The notes: generated by a model from the letters alone, not told the origin. A stretch of DNA of 64,000 nt from Siniperca chuatsi (GCF_020085105.1 NC_058052.1:15595233-15659232); one strand, 5' to 3'; positions 25,634 to 36,094 are shown, counted from the stretch's first letter. Numbers and translations are program-made.

Positions 25634-25659
25634 GCGGAAGAAGATGGATGGATGGATGG

Positions 25660-25668
25660 TATTGAATT
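25660..25668. repeat. Target-site duplication, right copy (TATTGAATT)
   Basis: Matches 22324-22332 exactly and follows the (GATG)n tail. Confidence 0.75.
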
Positions 25669-25784
25669 GCATTATTAAGTAAGAACTTCATAAACTGGAA
25701 ACTCACTGTACAGTACAAGTACTTGGGCAGATGTAAATGGAAACACTGTCTTATTGACAACAACAACAAAAAACTATTGGTATA

Positions 25785-26100
25785 ATGAAGATGATAATAA
25801 ATTAATCATTTCATAAATTGTTCAAGTAAAAATACAAATAAATGCAGCACCGGCCTCTCAAATGTGAGGATTTGATGCTGATCTTTGTCATGTTTGATAG
25901 TAAACTGAATGTTTTGGGGTTTTGGCCTGCTGGTTGGATAAAACAAGCAATTTGAAGACGGTCATGGTCCCTTGGGTCATGGGAAATTTCAGTGGGAATT
26001 TTTTCACTATTTTCTGACACTTTATAGACAAAACAATGAATCGATTAATTGGGAAAAGAACTGTCAGATTAATCGATAACGAATTGTTGGGTAGCCCTGA
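25785..26100. repeat. Family A repeat, near full length
   Basis: Includes 'taattgggaaaagaactgtc' and 'tcgataacgaattgttgg' at the right, and 'tgtttgatagtaaactgaat' plus 'caagcaatttgaag' inside. It separates the LINE from the first selenoprotein gene. From 26100 to about 26640 I see nothing else. Confidence 0.55.
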
Positions 26101-26639
26101 ATTCAGCCACGGAGCAGGCTTGGTGTGTCTGCTCTGTAATGTCACTAACCTCCTGCAGGGGGCGGTCCTGCTCTGAGCCACGGCAGCTGGCAGAGTGATG
26201 TCAGGGCCTCTGCAGCTACTTTGGGACTGACCTGAAGAGACATTGAAAAGACAATGAAAATCTTACAAATACATTTTTATGCTCTCCACTGACTGTATAT
26301 ATTAGTATATTTCAGTAAATAAGAAATTCAGATGGTGGTCATTAACTTAATTAAAAAGATCAGGAGGGTTGTGGATGTTGGTATTGTTCTCAAATACTTA
26401 ATTACAGATGCGATTTATTATATTTTCATGGATGTTAACAGCTTGAACATAATCAAGGCAGTATAACTGATGAAATAAATATTCAAAAATGCAGTTACAT
26501 TGCTCTGATGAGAGCTCCACTCTGCACCATGCTGAACCTGGCACTGAGGATTCAGCTCAACGTGAGCCTTGTTTCACACCAGTCTTTGAGGAATTCCTCT
26601 GGTGTTACGTTCACATAAGGAAGGCTTTCACTGTGATTG

Positions 26640-26714
26640 GACTGATCCGAGTTTAAGGGGCTTAAGGGGTTGTAAACATCAGATTCCTCCACATTAGCAG
26701 CGAGGCACAGTCTG
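26640..26714 (+). other. prxl2a: Probable 5' non-coding exon of the first selenoprotein U gene
   Basis: Ends CACAGTCTG|gtgagtatc, a strong donor, 0.5 kb upstream of the first coding exon, whose acceptor is ctctgtag at 27189. The second gene has a matching exon end (ATTCTG|gtgagtgtg at 29129), which supports both. The 5' limit is not known. Confidence 0.5.
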
Positions 26715-27215
26715 GTGAGTATCACCTTTTTACATTTTTTGTTGACATATTGTACATTAGCAAATGGTAAATTAACTGTTTAGCCATTAAAAACTTGACT
26801 ATTTCATCTTATTGGTATTTTTCTTTTGTTAATATGTGGAATTTGTGCACGTTGTTAATCCAATCAATCCATTCTGAATGAGTGTTGAGCGGTCACACAG
26901 AACAGCGCATTCCTGCTTTCTGAACAATAACGTGACATTTGTATAAAATCCTTGTGTTTGGGGTGCTTAAGAAGCGTAAGACAAGTGTGATGATCATCTA
27001 TTACAACGATTAGATAAAGAAATTAACAAAGCATGCATGACTGCGCCTGTTTCTGATGCACAAAGCTAAATAAAGACACAGATAATAGCCATGTTAAATT
27101 GAGCTGACCGATAAGGTAAAAACATCTTAATCTAAAAGTTGAAGCAGAACATATTTGAAAGTTAATCTTTTTGCACGTTTTCTCTGTAGGTGGCCTGTGG
27201 AGCGAGTTTAGGGTC

Positions 27216-28436
27216 ATGGTGACTGTGACTATGCTCCTGAAGGCGGTGAGCCTGTTTGTTGCAGAGTTCATCAGCTCCATCACAGACTGGTTCCAGACCA
27301 AACCAGCATGGGCCAACCTAGAAGTGCTGGAGGACACAGAACTGAAGACCACCGGAGGCGGTGAGTCAGAAAACAGAAACAAGCTGACATGCTGCACTTG
27401 GGCACTGCGAAGTTACATTCTTTTTAGTATTAAATTCCCTGTCTTTACAAATAACACCAATACATAAAGTTTTCGTGTCTGTATGACAAACTCTTAACTG
27501 GCTAAAACAGCGAGTGCATCATTCATAAGTGCCAAGATATTTAAAGGACTCCTTCATCTGAAGAATATGAGTCATACCTTATGAAGGAGAGTCAGTGACA
27601 TTTAGATTCAATAACGCTCCTCTGTCTCTTTCAGTCCATGAGCGACACAAGGCCAAATCTCTGTGGGAGAAGACTGGAGCTGTGGTCATGGTTGTACGGC
27701 GACCTGGATGATTATTGTGCAGAGAGGTATGAAATGACATGCCTGTACGTGTATCAGTAATGACAACTCTGCAGTCACCTAACTAGTAAATCTTCATTCA
27801 TGCTAACTGTTTCTCTCTGCCCTTCCCTCTCTAGGAGGCTGCCGAGCTGTCCTCTCTCAAGTCCCAGCTGCAGGACCTTGAAGTCCCTCTGTTTGCCGTG
27901 GTCAAAGAAAACCTTGGCAAGGAGCTGGACTGCTTCAAGAAGTACTTCTCTGGGAAGGTCTACGTGGATCAGAAGGTCTACTTTTGCAAAACCCTCCCCT
28001 ACACATGGCTTTAAGATATTAAGTGAAACATGGAGGGTTACAGAATTCAAGATAATAAGCTGCTTTTATATTATTCTCATAGAGAAATTTCTACGGCCCT
28101 CAATTGAGGTGGATGTTTCTCTCCATGTTTCTGCGTATTGGCGTGTGGAGGAACCTCTGGCGGGCCTACCGGAAGGGCTTCGGGGGAAACCTAAGAGGTG
28201 AAGGACTTGTCCTGGGTGGAGTCTTCGTCATTGGGCCTGGAGATCAGGTAGGCTGCAACTGACAGAATAAAAAAATTCTGACAAGCTTATCTGGACGTTT
28301 ACATGGGTTTTGAATGTGTTATTTTTCCCCCCAGGGTATTCTACTGGAGCACCGCGAGAAGGAGTTTGGGGATAAAGTGAATACGCTGGCAGTACTCAGA
28401 ACAGCCCGCAAAATGCGAGATGACATAGCAAGATAG
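27216..28436 (+). CDS. prxl2a: Selenoprotein U1 / PRXL2A, first tandem copy
   Basis: Five coding exons: 27216-27360, 27635-27726, 27835-27975, 28083-28247 and 28335-28436, total 645 nt (214 residues). The TGA at 27709-27711 is read as selenocysteine: VVRRPG-Sec-LLCREEAAEL, a U-x-x-C redox motif where mammalian PRXL2A (FAM213A, PAMM), from memory, has RRPGCFLCREEA. It belongs to the peroxiredoxin-like 2 family, thioredoxin fold. The C-terminus is strongly conserved: LGGVFVIGPGDQGILLEHRE. Residues 1-25 form a hydrophobic N-terminal segment (MLLKAVSLFVAEFISSITDW), a likely membrane anchor or signal. All introns are GT-AG and exon sizes 92, 141 and 165 are identical in the second copy. The SECIS lies at 28733-28801. 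A cytoplasmic or mitochondrial antioxidant role is inferred from the mammalian protein. Confidence 0.92.
27709..27711 (+). other. prxl2a: Selenocysteine codon (TGA), first copy
   Basis: In-frame TGA between CCT GGA and TTA TTG TGC. Flanking exons stay open, and the homologous site in the second copy is also TGA. Confidence 0.9.
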
Positions 28437-28732
28437 ACCTCAAAATGAATGGACTGTTAGTGTGGCATTATGTAATAATGGCTGTAGCATGTTTCCATTT
28501 GCACGGTCTGCATTCTTTAAACCTAAGCCAGGAGCTTTCTCTACCCAACAACATCTAACACTGTACTCTACTCATATTGCATTTGTTCCATTTGTAAATC
28601 TAATGTCATTCTGGATGCATTCAGTGTTTGCTGATATGTTATGCAATGTCACAACTCTGTGGTTAAAATGTGGCACTTTAACAGTTTATTGACCAACTGT
28701 CTGCATTTCTGGTCTTGGTTGTGTGATGGTCT

Positions 28733-28801
28733 TTTGTGTGTTTTAATGAAGATTTGTTTCTAAACTCTGCTGAGAGGACAGCTCTGATGCCAGCACGCAA
28801 A
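28733..28801 (+). promoter_or_regulatory. prxl2a: SECIS element, first copy (type 2)
   Basis: Helix I pairs tttgtgtg (28733-28740) with cacgcaaa (28794-28801), 8 bp including one G-T pair. The non-Watson-Crick core is ATGA at 28746-28749 and TGAT at 28785-28788. Helix II is 12 positions, then AAA at 28762-28764, then a mini-stem CTC/GAG around 'tgct', the layout of a type 2 SECIS. It lies 310 nt after the stop codon. The second gene carries a homologous element, which is strong support. Confidence 0.9.
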
Positions 28802-28897
28802 TCCAACACTTTAAACAAGACAGTCTTGGCCTGACATGAGGGAGATTGAACTGTTGGGAGTGATTAAACGCATTTTGTGTTTGTCATCTGATAAACC

Positions 28898-28903
28898 AAT
28901 AAA
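28898..28903 (+). terminator. prxl2a: Poly(A) signal, first selenoprotein U copy
   Basis: AATAAA about 100 nt after the SECIS, giving a compact 3' UTR of roughly 0.5 kb. Confidence 0.65.
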
Positions 28904-29058
28904 CCAGTCATGCTTACAGAAAGAGTATCTGCCTATTTACCTGCTCATGTGTCTTGTTTTGGCTTGTCTTGCGACTTACAAACATTCTTGTCAAAGTTAA
29001 AATCTTTCTTTGCCAGCCATCTTGCTCGATTAGTTTCCCTGCTCAGTGGAATGTTTAG

Positions 29059-29129
29059 TGCGCCTGCGCCGAGATCTGTTTACAAAACGCTTGGTGAGAG
29101 CGACGCTGTGTGTTGCTTCATTGATTCTG
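29059..29129 (+). promoter_or_regulatory. prxl2a: NRF1-like site and 5' exon of the second selenoprotein U gene
   Basis: TGCGCCTGCGCC at 29059-29070 differs by one base from the NRF1 palindrome (YGCGCAYGCGCR), in an otherwise AT-rich gap only about 150 bp after the first gene's poly(A) signal. It is followed by an exon ending ATTCTG|gtgagtg at 29129. It suggests a compact, probably housekeeping-type promoter for the second copy. The start site is inferred. Confidence 0.5.
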
Positions 29130-29587
29130 GTGAGTGTGCCTTTTTTAAAAACGTCTCCTTTAACTTTATATAACAGTGGCAGCATCTAAACAACAGGTGC
29201 ACCTGCTAGCTCTAGGCCCAGACTCAATAAACTAAAGACTAAACCTTTAGCCGAGCTAACAGATAATTTATCGACCGTTGCTACGACACTGTCGTCACTG
29301 TCTCTGTGCCGTCTGTGACTAGCAACAGTAACTTTGTAGGACACTGAAAGTATGTATTTATTATGTAATCATCACTCTAATATCTCAAAAATGCTAAAAT
29401 ATCCTAGTCCTACTCGGTTACAGTTTTAAGTGTAGCCTGTAGAGCCATTAGGTAATGTCATTGATTAGACATTGACAGTAACAACAAGGTCATTATCTGT
29501 ATAATTTGCTGTCTTCCTGCGGGCGGACAGGGCGGTTACTGGTTAAGATATTTCTGCCACCTCATCTTTACATGTAGGTTAAGTGTC

Positions 29588-30157
29588 AGCAGTGGAAGAA
29601 GTATTCAGAGCCTTTACTTAAGAAAAAAGTAGCAATGTCACAGGGTAAAAAAAAAATGAATGTGTTATTTTTTTTAAATGTAGGCTATTTATTCATTTTA
29701 TAATACAAAATATTAAACCAGAACAAACAGGAAATAATATATCACACAACTACACACAGTTGCCAGACTAATAATAAACAATAATAAAAATAACAGCACA
29801 TTAATGACAGGTACAAATCAAGTTAGGTAATATATTTACCTTTTTTCAGCTATTGATAAACAGCGAGTAAAGCAAGAAATGGATCAGTACTGATGCTGTG
29901 TTGAATTGTTGCAGAAAGAGTATTACAAATTGGGGTTTTAACATCTGATAAAAAACATTTACTTTGGAAAGATGGAGAAGCTTAATTATCAAAAGTTAAA
30001 GTAAAGTTCAGTATGCAGAAGGTCATGGAGTAAAAAGTACAATATTTCCCCTTGAAGTGTAGTGGAGAAGAAGTATAAAGTAGCATAAAACGGAGTAAAA
30101 TTAAGTAAAAGTTACTTTACACCACTAGACATAGTGTCTAGTGGTGTAAAGTAACTT
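29588..30157. mobile_element. Degenerate MITE with a hairpin terminus
   Basis: Left end 'cagtggaagaagtattcaga' and right end '..aagttactttacaccacta' are the termini of the MITE family seen at 15680. At the right end the terminal 23 bp are repeated as a perfect inverted copy (30109-30131 and 30135-30157, 3-nt spacer). It lies in the first intron of the second selenoprotein gene. Confidence 0.65.
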
Positions 30158-31009
30158 GTCCTAGCATCATCCAGGCATCTCATGAATATAATACAACTCT
30201 TGATTTATTAGATGTGTTCATCATTAACAAAGTATTGGGCAACACCACGTCATGTTTGCAGTACCAGTGTTGACAGCTCCTTTCACTCCTCGCTCTGCAG
30301 ACACATTCAAGGAACCTAGACTCTTCCTTGTGTTGCAGGCGTAGGCGTCTGTCCCTATTGGCTGCTGCTGTTATTTTTTTTCAGCCCTTTGTCCTCCCCA
30401 GTGATAAAGTGTCAGAACACAAATGCATTTGGCTGATTTAGTGTTTGACACTGGATGAGCTAAGTCCCGGGAGAAAAGATATTTCTTCGCATTTTGGAAA
30501 CAAGTTAGTATATAAAACAATTTTAGTTTTCAATTGGTTATAGACATAAGATAGATTTGATCCTTCTTAAACTTGAATTTCTCTGTGTAGCATATTGTAA
30601 ACTGATTTATATGTTTGTGTTTTCAGTGTAATTTATGTGTTGATGTGTTTAAACCACAAACAAGAGAGCTTAGGGTGCAAGAAAAGGAAGTTTCTTTGTA
30701 AATGGAGAACTGTTACACTCCAGTAAGATGATTAAAATCAAAACCACGCTTTGATCGTGCTTTACTTTCGGTATAACACAGTCTACAGGGTGGGTAATAA
30801 TTCTTAATAAGCAAATGTAACACCTGGCTAACAAGGTATAACATTTTGTCTGGGTAGTCTAAACATGAAGAATGATGCCTAGGTGTTTTTCTCTTAAATC
30901 TGTGAAGTCAATTGCAGGCTCCTTGAAAGTAGGGCTTGCAGTAGAGGTGGATTATACTGTCTTTGAAATGGTCTGTGGCATAGAAAGGACTTGTGTTTCT
31001 TTCTTTCAG

Positions 31010-31258
31010 TGATATCTTGAGGGTGTTTGTAGTCAGAGGGTCAGACTTTTGCCACGGTCCCGATGCTGGCTCTGTCCAGGTGTCCGACAGCTTTGAGGTG
31101 GAGACTATCCCTGCGTTGCTCTGCCCTCTCTTTGGGGAGCACTACCATGAGCAGCCAGCCCTCCACCGCAGCCAAGCCCCAGTTTCTAAGAACCCAGACT
31201 GCTCTGTTTCACCAAAGTAAAGCCAAAGCCAGCCCTGACCCAAACAAGCCCGCTTCAG
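31010..31258 (+). other. prxl2a: Upstream exon of second copy, possible N-terminal extension
   Basis: Acceptor tttctttcag at 31009; the exon has an ATG at 31063 opening a frame MLALSRCPTALRWRLSLRCS and so on to CCC GCT TCA G. The following bases are gcaagg, an excellent GC donor (CAG|GCAAGG). Joined to the acceptor at 31998 it stays in frame (G|TG TTG TCC TCT) with the conserved MGMWSLG exon. It would add 75 residues: many Arg/Lys, Ser and Leu and almost no acidic residues in the first 50, like a mitochondrial presequence. If not spliced this way the exon is 5' UTR or a separate small gene. Confidence 0.5.
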
Positions 31259-33914
31259 GCAAGGACATATCTGACTGCATACAGTTAGCTGTTCTACCCA
31301 AACTTCAAATGTGTTGTAGAAAATGTTACAGTTCTGACCTGTGCACAGTGTTTCCCTGCTTTCTGCCCACTTTGTGCTGGAATGACTCTAGACCTTCATG
31401 ACACTGAAGAGTGACAAAATAAATGAGTCATTTAATAATAATGATTTTATCATTTTTAAAATGTTTTGATAAGAGTCATGATTAAAGTTTGTAGTTTTAA
31501 CATTAACTCAGGACTGGAGTGTCATCTACTGCTGCTTGTTTGTCACCTTGGGCTTTTTTCCCCCACATTTTTCAGTATCTTCTGACCAAACAATTAATCA
31601 AGAAGATTAAGGCAGATTATTTGATAATGAAAATAACTGTTAGTTGCAGCCCTACATTACACTGCAAGATTTCCTAAAGAAAAAAAACTATTAAAATAAA
31701 TTAAAAAATTAATGAGGTTTAGATTAGAGTAAGGTGAGAAGAGGCTATGCTGGTAAGAAAAAAAAAGCACCACACTGACATGTTGATACAGCACTACGCT
31801 CAAACACAAGACAGAATCTGCAAGCTGGGTCTTGTTGGTCTCTTGGCCTCAGGGAGATCTGAGGTCTTTGTAAGAGAGAAAGTGTGTGTGTTTAGTCTGC
31901 AGTGCACAAGTAGCGAAAGAAATGTTCCTTTTGTATTATGACCATGTCAGACTTGTGACACATTTCTCTTCTCATGTTGCTGCCTTTTTGTGCTGCAGTG
32001 TTGTCCTCTGGGTCCGAGCTTGAGGGGATGGGGATGTGGTCGTTGGGTCTGGGCGCTGTCGGAGCTGCGCTAGCCGGGATCTTCCTGGCCAACACTGATC
32101 TGTGTCTGCCTAAAGTTGCCCAGGCATCGCTCGAGCACCTTGAAGATGCCGACCTGCGCTCCACCATAGACGGTAGGCAGGCTCTCTGATTGGCTGTTTA
32201 ATAATGTCACCGACCAATAAGCCTGTCTTAACACCAGCTGTTGTTAAACCCATTAGGAGGAGAATTTGCATTACATCAGCACAAGAATCAGCCATTTTCT
32301 TTACTGCTGCATGTTTGTATGCATTGTACATGCAGTGAATGAGGTTCTGTGTGGTATTTAAGGCAAAGCTGCTTTCTTAAATCTGCTGGTATTACAGATT
32401 AGATCATTGTAAAGGTCTTTGCCGAAGCTGAAGGTCAAGTTACTGGGTTACTGTTAAGCATATTCAACATATAGATGTTCCATGTGACTATGGACATCTA
32501 GCTTTTTCTCCATTTGAAGGCTGCATCTTTTATCTTCCACACTATGGCTTTATTGAATACTTAAAGCAGTAAAACACATTAAATCCATGTGACTTTCTTT
32601 GATCGGGAACATGTCAGATTGGAGCTTTGTTTTAGAAACAGTTTCTTCTTGTTTTGTCTGCAGATGGCAAGGTCATCAAAGCAAAGAGCCTGTGGGACAC
32701 GAACGGGGCTGTGGTCATGGCCGTACGACGACCCGGATGATTTTTGTGCAGAGAGGTGATGGAGAGGGTGTTACACATAACTCAGCATATGAAATAGTGT
32801 ATGTGGGTAATATTTTCCATGATGATGATATCTCTCTCCCTCTGTGCAGGAGGCCTCTGAGCTGTCCTCTCTGAAGCCCCAGCTGGACGAGCTCGGGGTC
32901 CCTCTGGTTGCTGTGGTGAAGGAGAACGTCGGCTCAGAGATCCAGGACTTCAGACCGCACTTTGCTGGGGAGATCTACATAGATGAACAGGTTAGCAGTG
33001 GTAGATAATATCAGATCTTCCAGATCTCATCCTCATGTATCTCAGCATCACACACTGATAATGACAACATGTCCCAAAACCTGGCAACTAACGAATACTT
33101 TCATTATCAATTAATCTGCATTATTGTATTGTATTTTCTTAGGCTTCTATGATAGAAAACATTCAGACAAATAGAAATTATTCACATTTGGGAAGCTCAA
33201 GCTATTAAACAATTAATTATTAAAATGGCCAGTAAATTGTCAATTGATTAACTTTCTGTCTATTAACATAAATTTTTAATGGTCCTTTTATGGGGAATAG
33301 GCTATTAAGTAGTTATTGCTGTAAAATAAAAATAAGTCAAATATCTTGAGAACTAGATTTTAAGCGATCCTTCTGCATTACTGTATTCATCTGCCAAGGG
33401 GCAATTTGGCAAATGAGGTGATAAAGCAATTTTGGCCGTTCAAACATTAGTAAAATAAATCCATCGCATTACAGAAAATCATTACATGGAATGAAAAACG
33501 ACATCCAGCTAATCCTTTCCTACATGATACATTTCTCTTGATTGGGCTGACTAAAACCAAACTAATGTGATTGTAGAAACACTTCTACGGCCCACTGCAG
33601 AGGAAGATGGGGGGTCTGGGGTTCATTCGCCTCGGAGTGTGGCAGAACTTCATGCGGGCCTGGAGGTCCGGTTACCAGGGCAACATGAACGGCGAGGGCT
33701 TCATCCTTGGCGGAGTGTTCGTCATCGGAGCGGGAGACCAGGTAGCGTAGCAAACATCTGGACTTAATGAAAGCTTTATAAAACATGTCTGTATTTTAAT
33801 TGTGTGTTGTGTTTGCAGGGGATTCTCCTGGAACACCGTGAGAAGGAGTTTGGCAATAAGGTGGAGATCGCAGATGTTTTAGAGGCTGTTAAGAAAATTG
33901 TACCAGTGAAATAA
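31063..33914 (+). CDS. prxl2a: Selenoprotein U1 / PRXL2A, second tandem copy
   Basis: Coding exons 31063-31258 (optional), 31999-32172, 32664-32755, 32850-32990, 33577-33741 and 33819-33914. Using the ATG at 32028 the product is 212 residues (MGMWSLGLGAVGAALAGIFL), the usual family length; with the upstream exon it is 287. The TGA at 32738-32740 is selenocysteine in AVRRPG-Sec-FLCREEASEL. It then continues KHFYGPLQRKMGG, FIRLGVWQNFMRAWRSG and GGVFVIGAGDQGILLEHRE, closer to mammalian PRXL2A than the first copy is. The N-terminal MGMWSLGLGAVGAALAGIFLA forms a hydrophobic helix. Exon sizes and phases equal those of the first copy, so the two arose by tandem duplication. The SECIS lies 1.95 kb after the stop. 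The role is predicted to be thiol redox control, as in the family. Confidence 0.92.
32738..32740 (+). other. prxl2a: Selenocysteine codon (TGA), second copy
   Basis: In-frame TGA between CCC GGA and TTT TTG TGC, at the same codon of the same 92-nt exon as in the first copy. Confidence 0.92.
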
Positions 33915-35863
33915 GTTTTTTTTTTTCCATAAAACAAATGCCATTAGACAAAGTTACAGTGTATTTAGATCAAAACTAGAATTGAAGAAATAATTAGCAT
34001 TTTTAACTTGACACATATTGAGTTGTAGTCAGAGTCTGTCCGTCACTGTTTGTGTTGTTTAATATCACTATATTGTCTGTCTTTTGCACATTAATTTACT
34101 GTTGGTTACAAAAATTTAGCTGTGAAATTCAGGACAGAGCCAATATTATTTCAGGATTTGTCACTGATTATTCCTCTTTACCTCTGCAGACACCTCAAAG
34201 CTAATTTATTTTGAGACGGGTATTAAAAACAGGTACTAAGGGACTTAAAGGCAGCACTTTCATTCAGGTACATCAACCATTACATTTAAGATCATTTGAA
34301 ATCTTCTGTTTAGAGAACCACATAACGCCATCTTGGAATTATAAGGTTCCATCTGCATGCTGAGCAGTTTTGAGATATTGAGCTTCAAAGTTTTTGCATT
34401 CCAAATAGCAAAAATTATATGTAGAATAAGTCTCTTTCACAAGTGAAAATGACAGACAACCTAAATGTATTCTAAATGCACAATATCACAAATCCTGTCA
34501 AATTTGTAAATGGGTTTTTTGGAACAGGTCAAATGTAGATAGAACCTTGTAATCCTAAGAACTCACGTTCTGCTTGGAATTAAAAGGTTCCATCTAGAAA
34601 ACATGAAAAGAAGCAATGATGAGGAACACAAACAGTTTGCTCATAATTAACAGTGTCTAAATGTATGAGAAAATTAATTTAATGCTTTCTGACATTTTTA
34701 TGACATTTATTTCTTCTTTTAGGACAAATTGTATTTTTCTTATTCAAAAAAAGCATTGCAGGTAACGTATAAAGGTCAGTGCTAAATATTTTGTCCAGTG
34801 TAAAGGTCAATTTTAGGTAGGAATATGGTTGGTTATTAAACACATTATTCTAGGAACCATTAGTTTAAGTTTCCTTTGGGTTAGAAAGCAAGCAGCTACT
34901 GTAATAAATCTAACCAGGACTTTATTCCACAGAAAGTGGTAAGGGAAAGTATAAGGATTTTCTTGATATTCTCTCTACAGATCAGTATAGCAGGTAAATA
35001 AAATGTTGCATTCATCTACTATAGGAATTGTCCCAGCAATTAAGTGTAACGGCAGTGTTAGGTTTTGTTTTATATCAGAAATGTTGACTCTGATGCACCA
35101 AAATGTTTTATTTTGGGGGGAAAGTAAAGGGAAAAAAATAGATGGATGAATAAAATGAGTGTTTATGTTGTAATTAAGACCCCATCAATTAAATGTAGAC
35201 TATTTAATGACCTTTAAGGCTTAATGTTTATCAAATTTAAGACATTTTAAGACTTTTTAAAGAACTGCAATACATGTGTTCATGTTTCACAAAGTTTTAT
35301 AAACTTAATACATTTTTTTTGAAGGACAGCAGTACAAATACCAGGCCAGTTCAGTCTTGCTGAGGAGATTATTTAGATTGTTAGCTAACATGCTAGCCAG
35401 CTAACGCTACCTACTAATGTTAGCATGAATGTTAGTCTGGCAGCTAATGCTAACATTAAGACGTAAGCACTAAAAGGATAGATTCATGTTATTTGAAGTC
35501 TATACCCTTTATTCCAGTCATGGGCAAAACCCCAAACCTATCCTTTAGCTATTAATGTTAGCATTATTTGCCAGACTAACATTAGGAAGCTAGCGTTAGC
35601 TAGCTAGCATGGTAGCTAACAATGAAAATAGTCACTGAGCAGTGCGGCAACATGACAAAGAAGCAGAACCTGATTGGTCCTCATTTTGGACAAAAATGTC
35701 AGATAGAAGCTTATAATTCCAAGGTGATGCATAAATCAAAGGCTGGATTACACATTTGATTAATTATTCTATTAACTCTTTCTGTGTTCTGTGTTATCTC
35801 TGTTTCCTTCTCCTGGCCAGGCACTTAAATGGGCCTCCAACATGGCAGACGAGTGTGTGTGTG
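33915..35863 (+). other. prxl2a: 3' UTR of second copy before the SECIS
   Basis: About 1.95 kb of AT-rich sequence without exons separates the stop codon from the SECIS. It contains two near-repeats of 'tggaatta.aaggttccatct' (34334 and 34576) and a large inverted repeat at 35377-35623. That it is continuous 3' UTR, rather than containing an intron, is inferred from the SECIS and poly(A) signals beyond it. Confidence 0.55.
35377..35623. repeat. Large imperfect inverted repeat (about 100-bp stem)
   Basis: Left arm 35377-35480 and right arm 35539-35623 are complementary over most of their length with two gaps of about 10 nt. Both are built of GCTAGC/GTTAGC words, and the loop is 58 nt. Matching ends are 'attgttagcta' and 'aaaggata' with their complements. 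It could be a MITE inserted in the UTR. Confidence 0.75.
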
Positions 35864-35872
35864 TGTGTGTGT
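35853..35872. repeat. GT microsatellite adjoining the SECIS
   Basis: About ten GT units; its 3' end forms the 5' strand of SECIS helix I. Confidence 0.85.
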
Positions 35873-35937
35873 TATAATGACAACTTGACTCTAAACTCAA
35901 CACTGAGAGGAGCAGGTTTGATGCTCAAACAGACATG
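35864..35937 (+). promoter_or_regulatory. prxl2a: SECIS element, second copy (type 2)
   Basis: Core ATGA at 35877-35880 and TGAT at 35919-35922. Helix II strand caacttgactct, unpaired AAA at 35893-35895, then mini-stem CTCA/TGAG around 'acac'. It aligns with the first copy's element over the whole core (shared TCTAAACTC, CTGAGAGGA, TGATGC). Helix I pairs 35864-35873 (GT repeat plus TT) with 35928-35937 with one G-G mismatch. Confidence 0.88.
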
Positions 35938-35980
35938 TTCTGCAACTGACGCCATGTTGAGGAGTGTTTGTGGTGCCTGT

Positions 35981-35982
<2 letters not shown>

Positions 35983-36028
<46 letters not shown>
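35983..36028. repeat. GT microsatellite in 3' UTR
   Basis: About 23 GT units between the SECIS and the poly(A) signals. Confidence 0.9.
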
Positions 36029-36035
<7 letters not shown>

Positions 36036-36072
36036 TTGTGTGTACCTGTACATGTGAATAATAGCTGCAGGA

Positions 36073-36091
36073 AATAAAAGCAATGAATAAA
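36073..36091 (+). terminator. prxl2a: Poly(A) signals of second selenoprotein U copy
   Basis: AATAAA at 36073-36078 and again at 36086-36091, about 150 nt after the SECIS. Confidence 0.65.
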
Positions 36092-36094
36092 GAA

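Larger units (their letters stand above)
22333..25659 (+). mobile_element. Full-length RTE/Rex3-like LINE
   Basis: A 3.3-kb GC-rich insert in AT-rich surroundings, flanked by the 9-bp duplication TATTGAATT and ending in a short UTR plus (GATG)n. A GATG tail on a short 3' UTR is, from memory, characteristic of Rex3 elements of the RTE clade in fish. It encodes an apurinic-type endonuclease followed by a reverse transcriptase. The 5' end begins 'cccctccttgaaccgccacc', has a small hairpin (ccacc..ggtgg) and looks complete, so this is not a 5'-truncated copy. The reading frame is broken in several places, so the copy cannot be autonomous. It inserted between mat1a and the first selenoprotein gene. 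Confidence 0.85.

Noticed and set aside
22516-25672. Several minus-strand ORFs of 60-120 residues
   Set aside because: They are GC-rich shadows of the LINE coding strand without endonuclease or RT motifs.
28437-28500. ATGA directly after the first selenoprotein stop as the SECIS core
   Set aside because: It has no matching TGAT, AA loop or pairing stem; the element at 28733-28801 fits all requirements and is conserved in the second gene.
27709-32740. The two in-frame TGA codons read as nonsense mutations (pseudogenes)
   Set aside because: Both occur at the position of the family's redox Cys, all other codons and splice sites are intact, and each gene has a SECIS.
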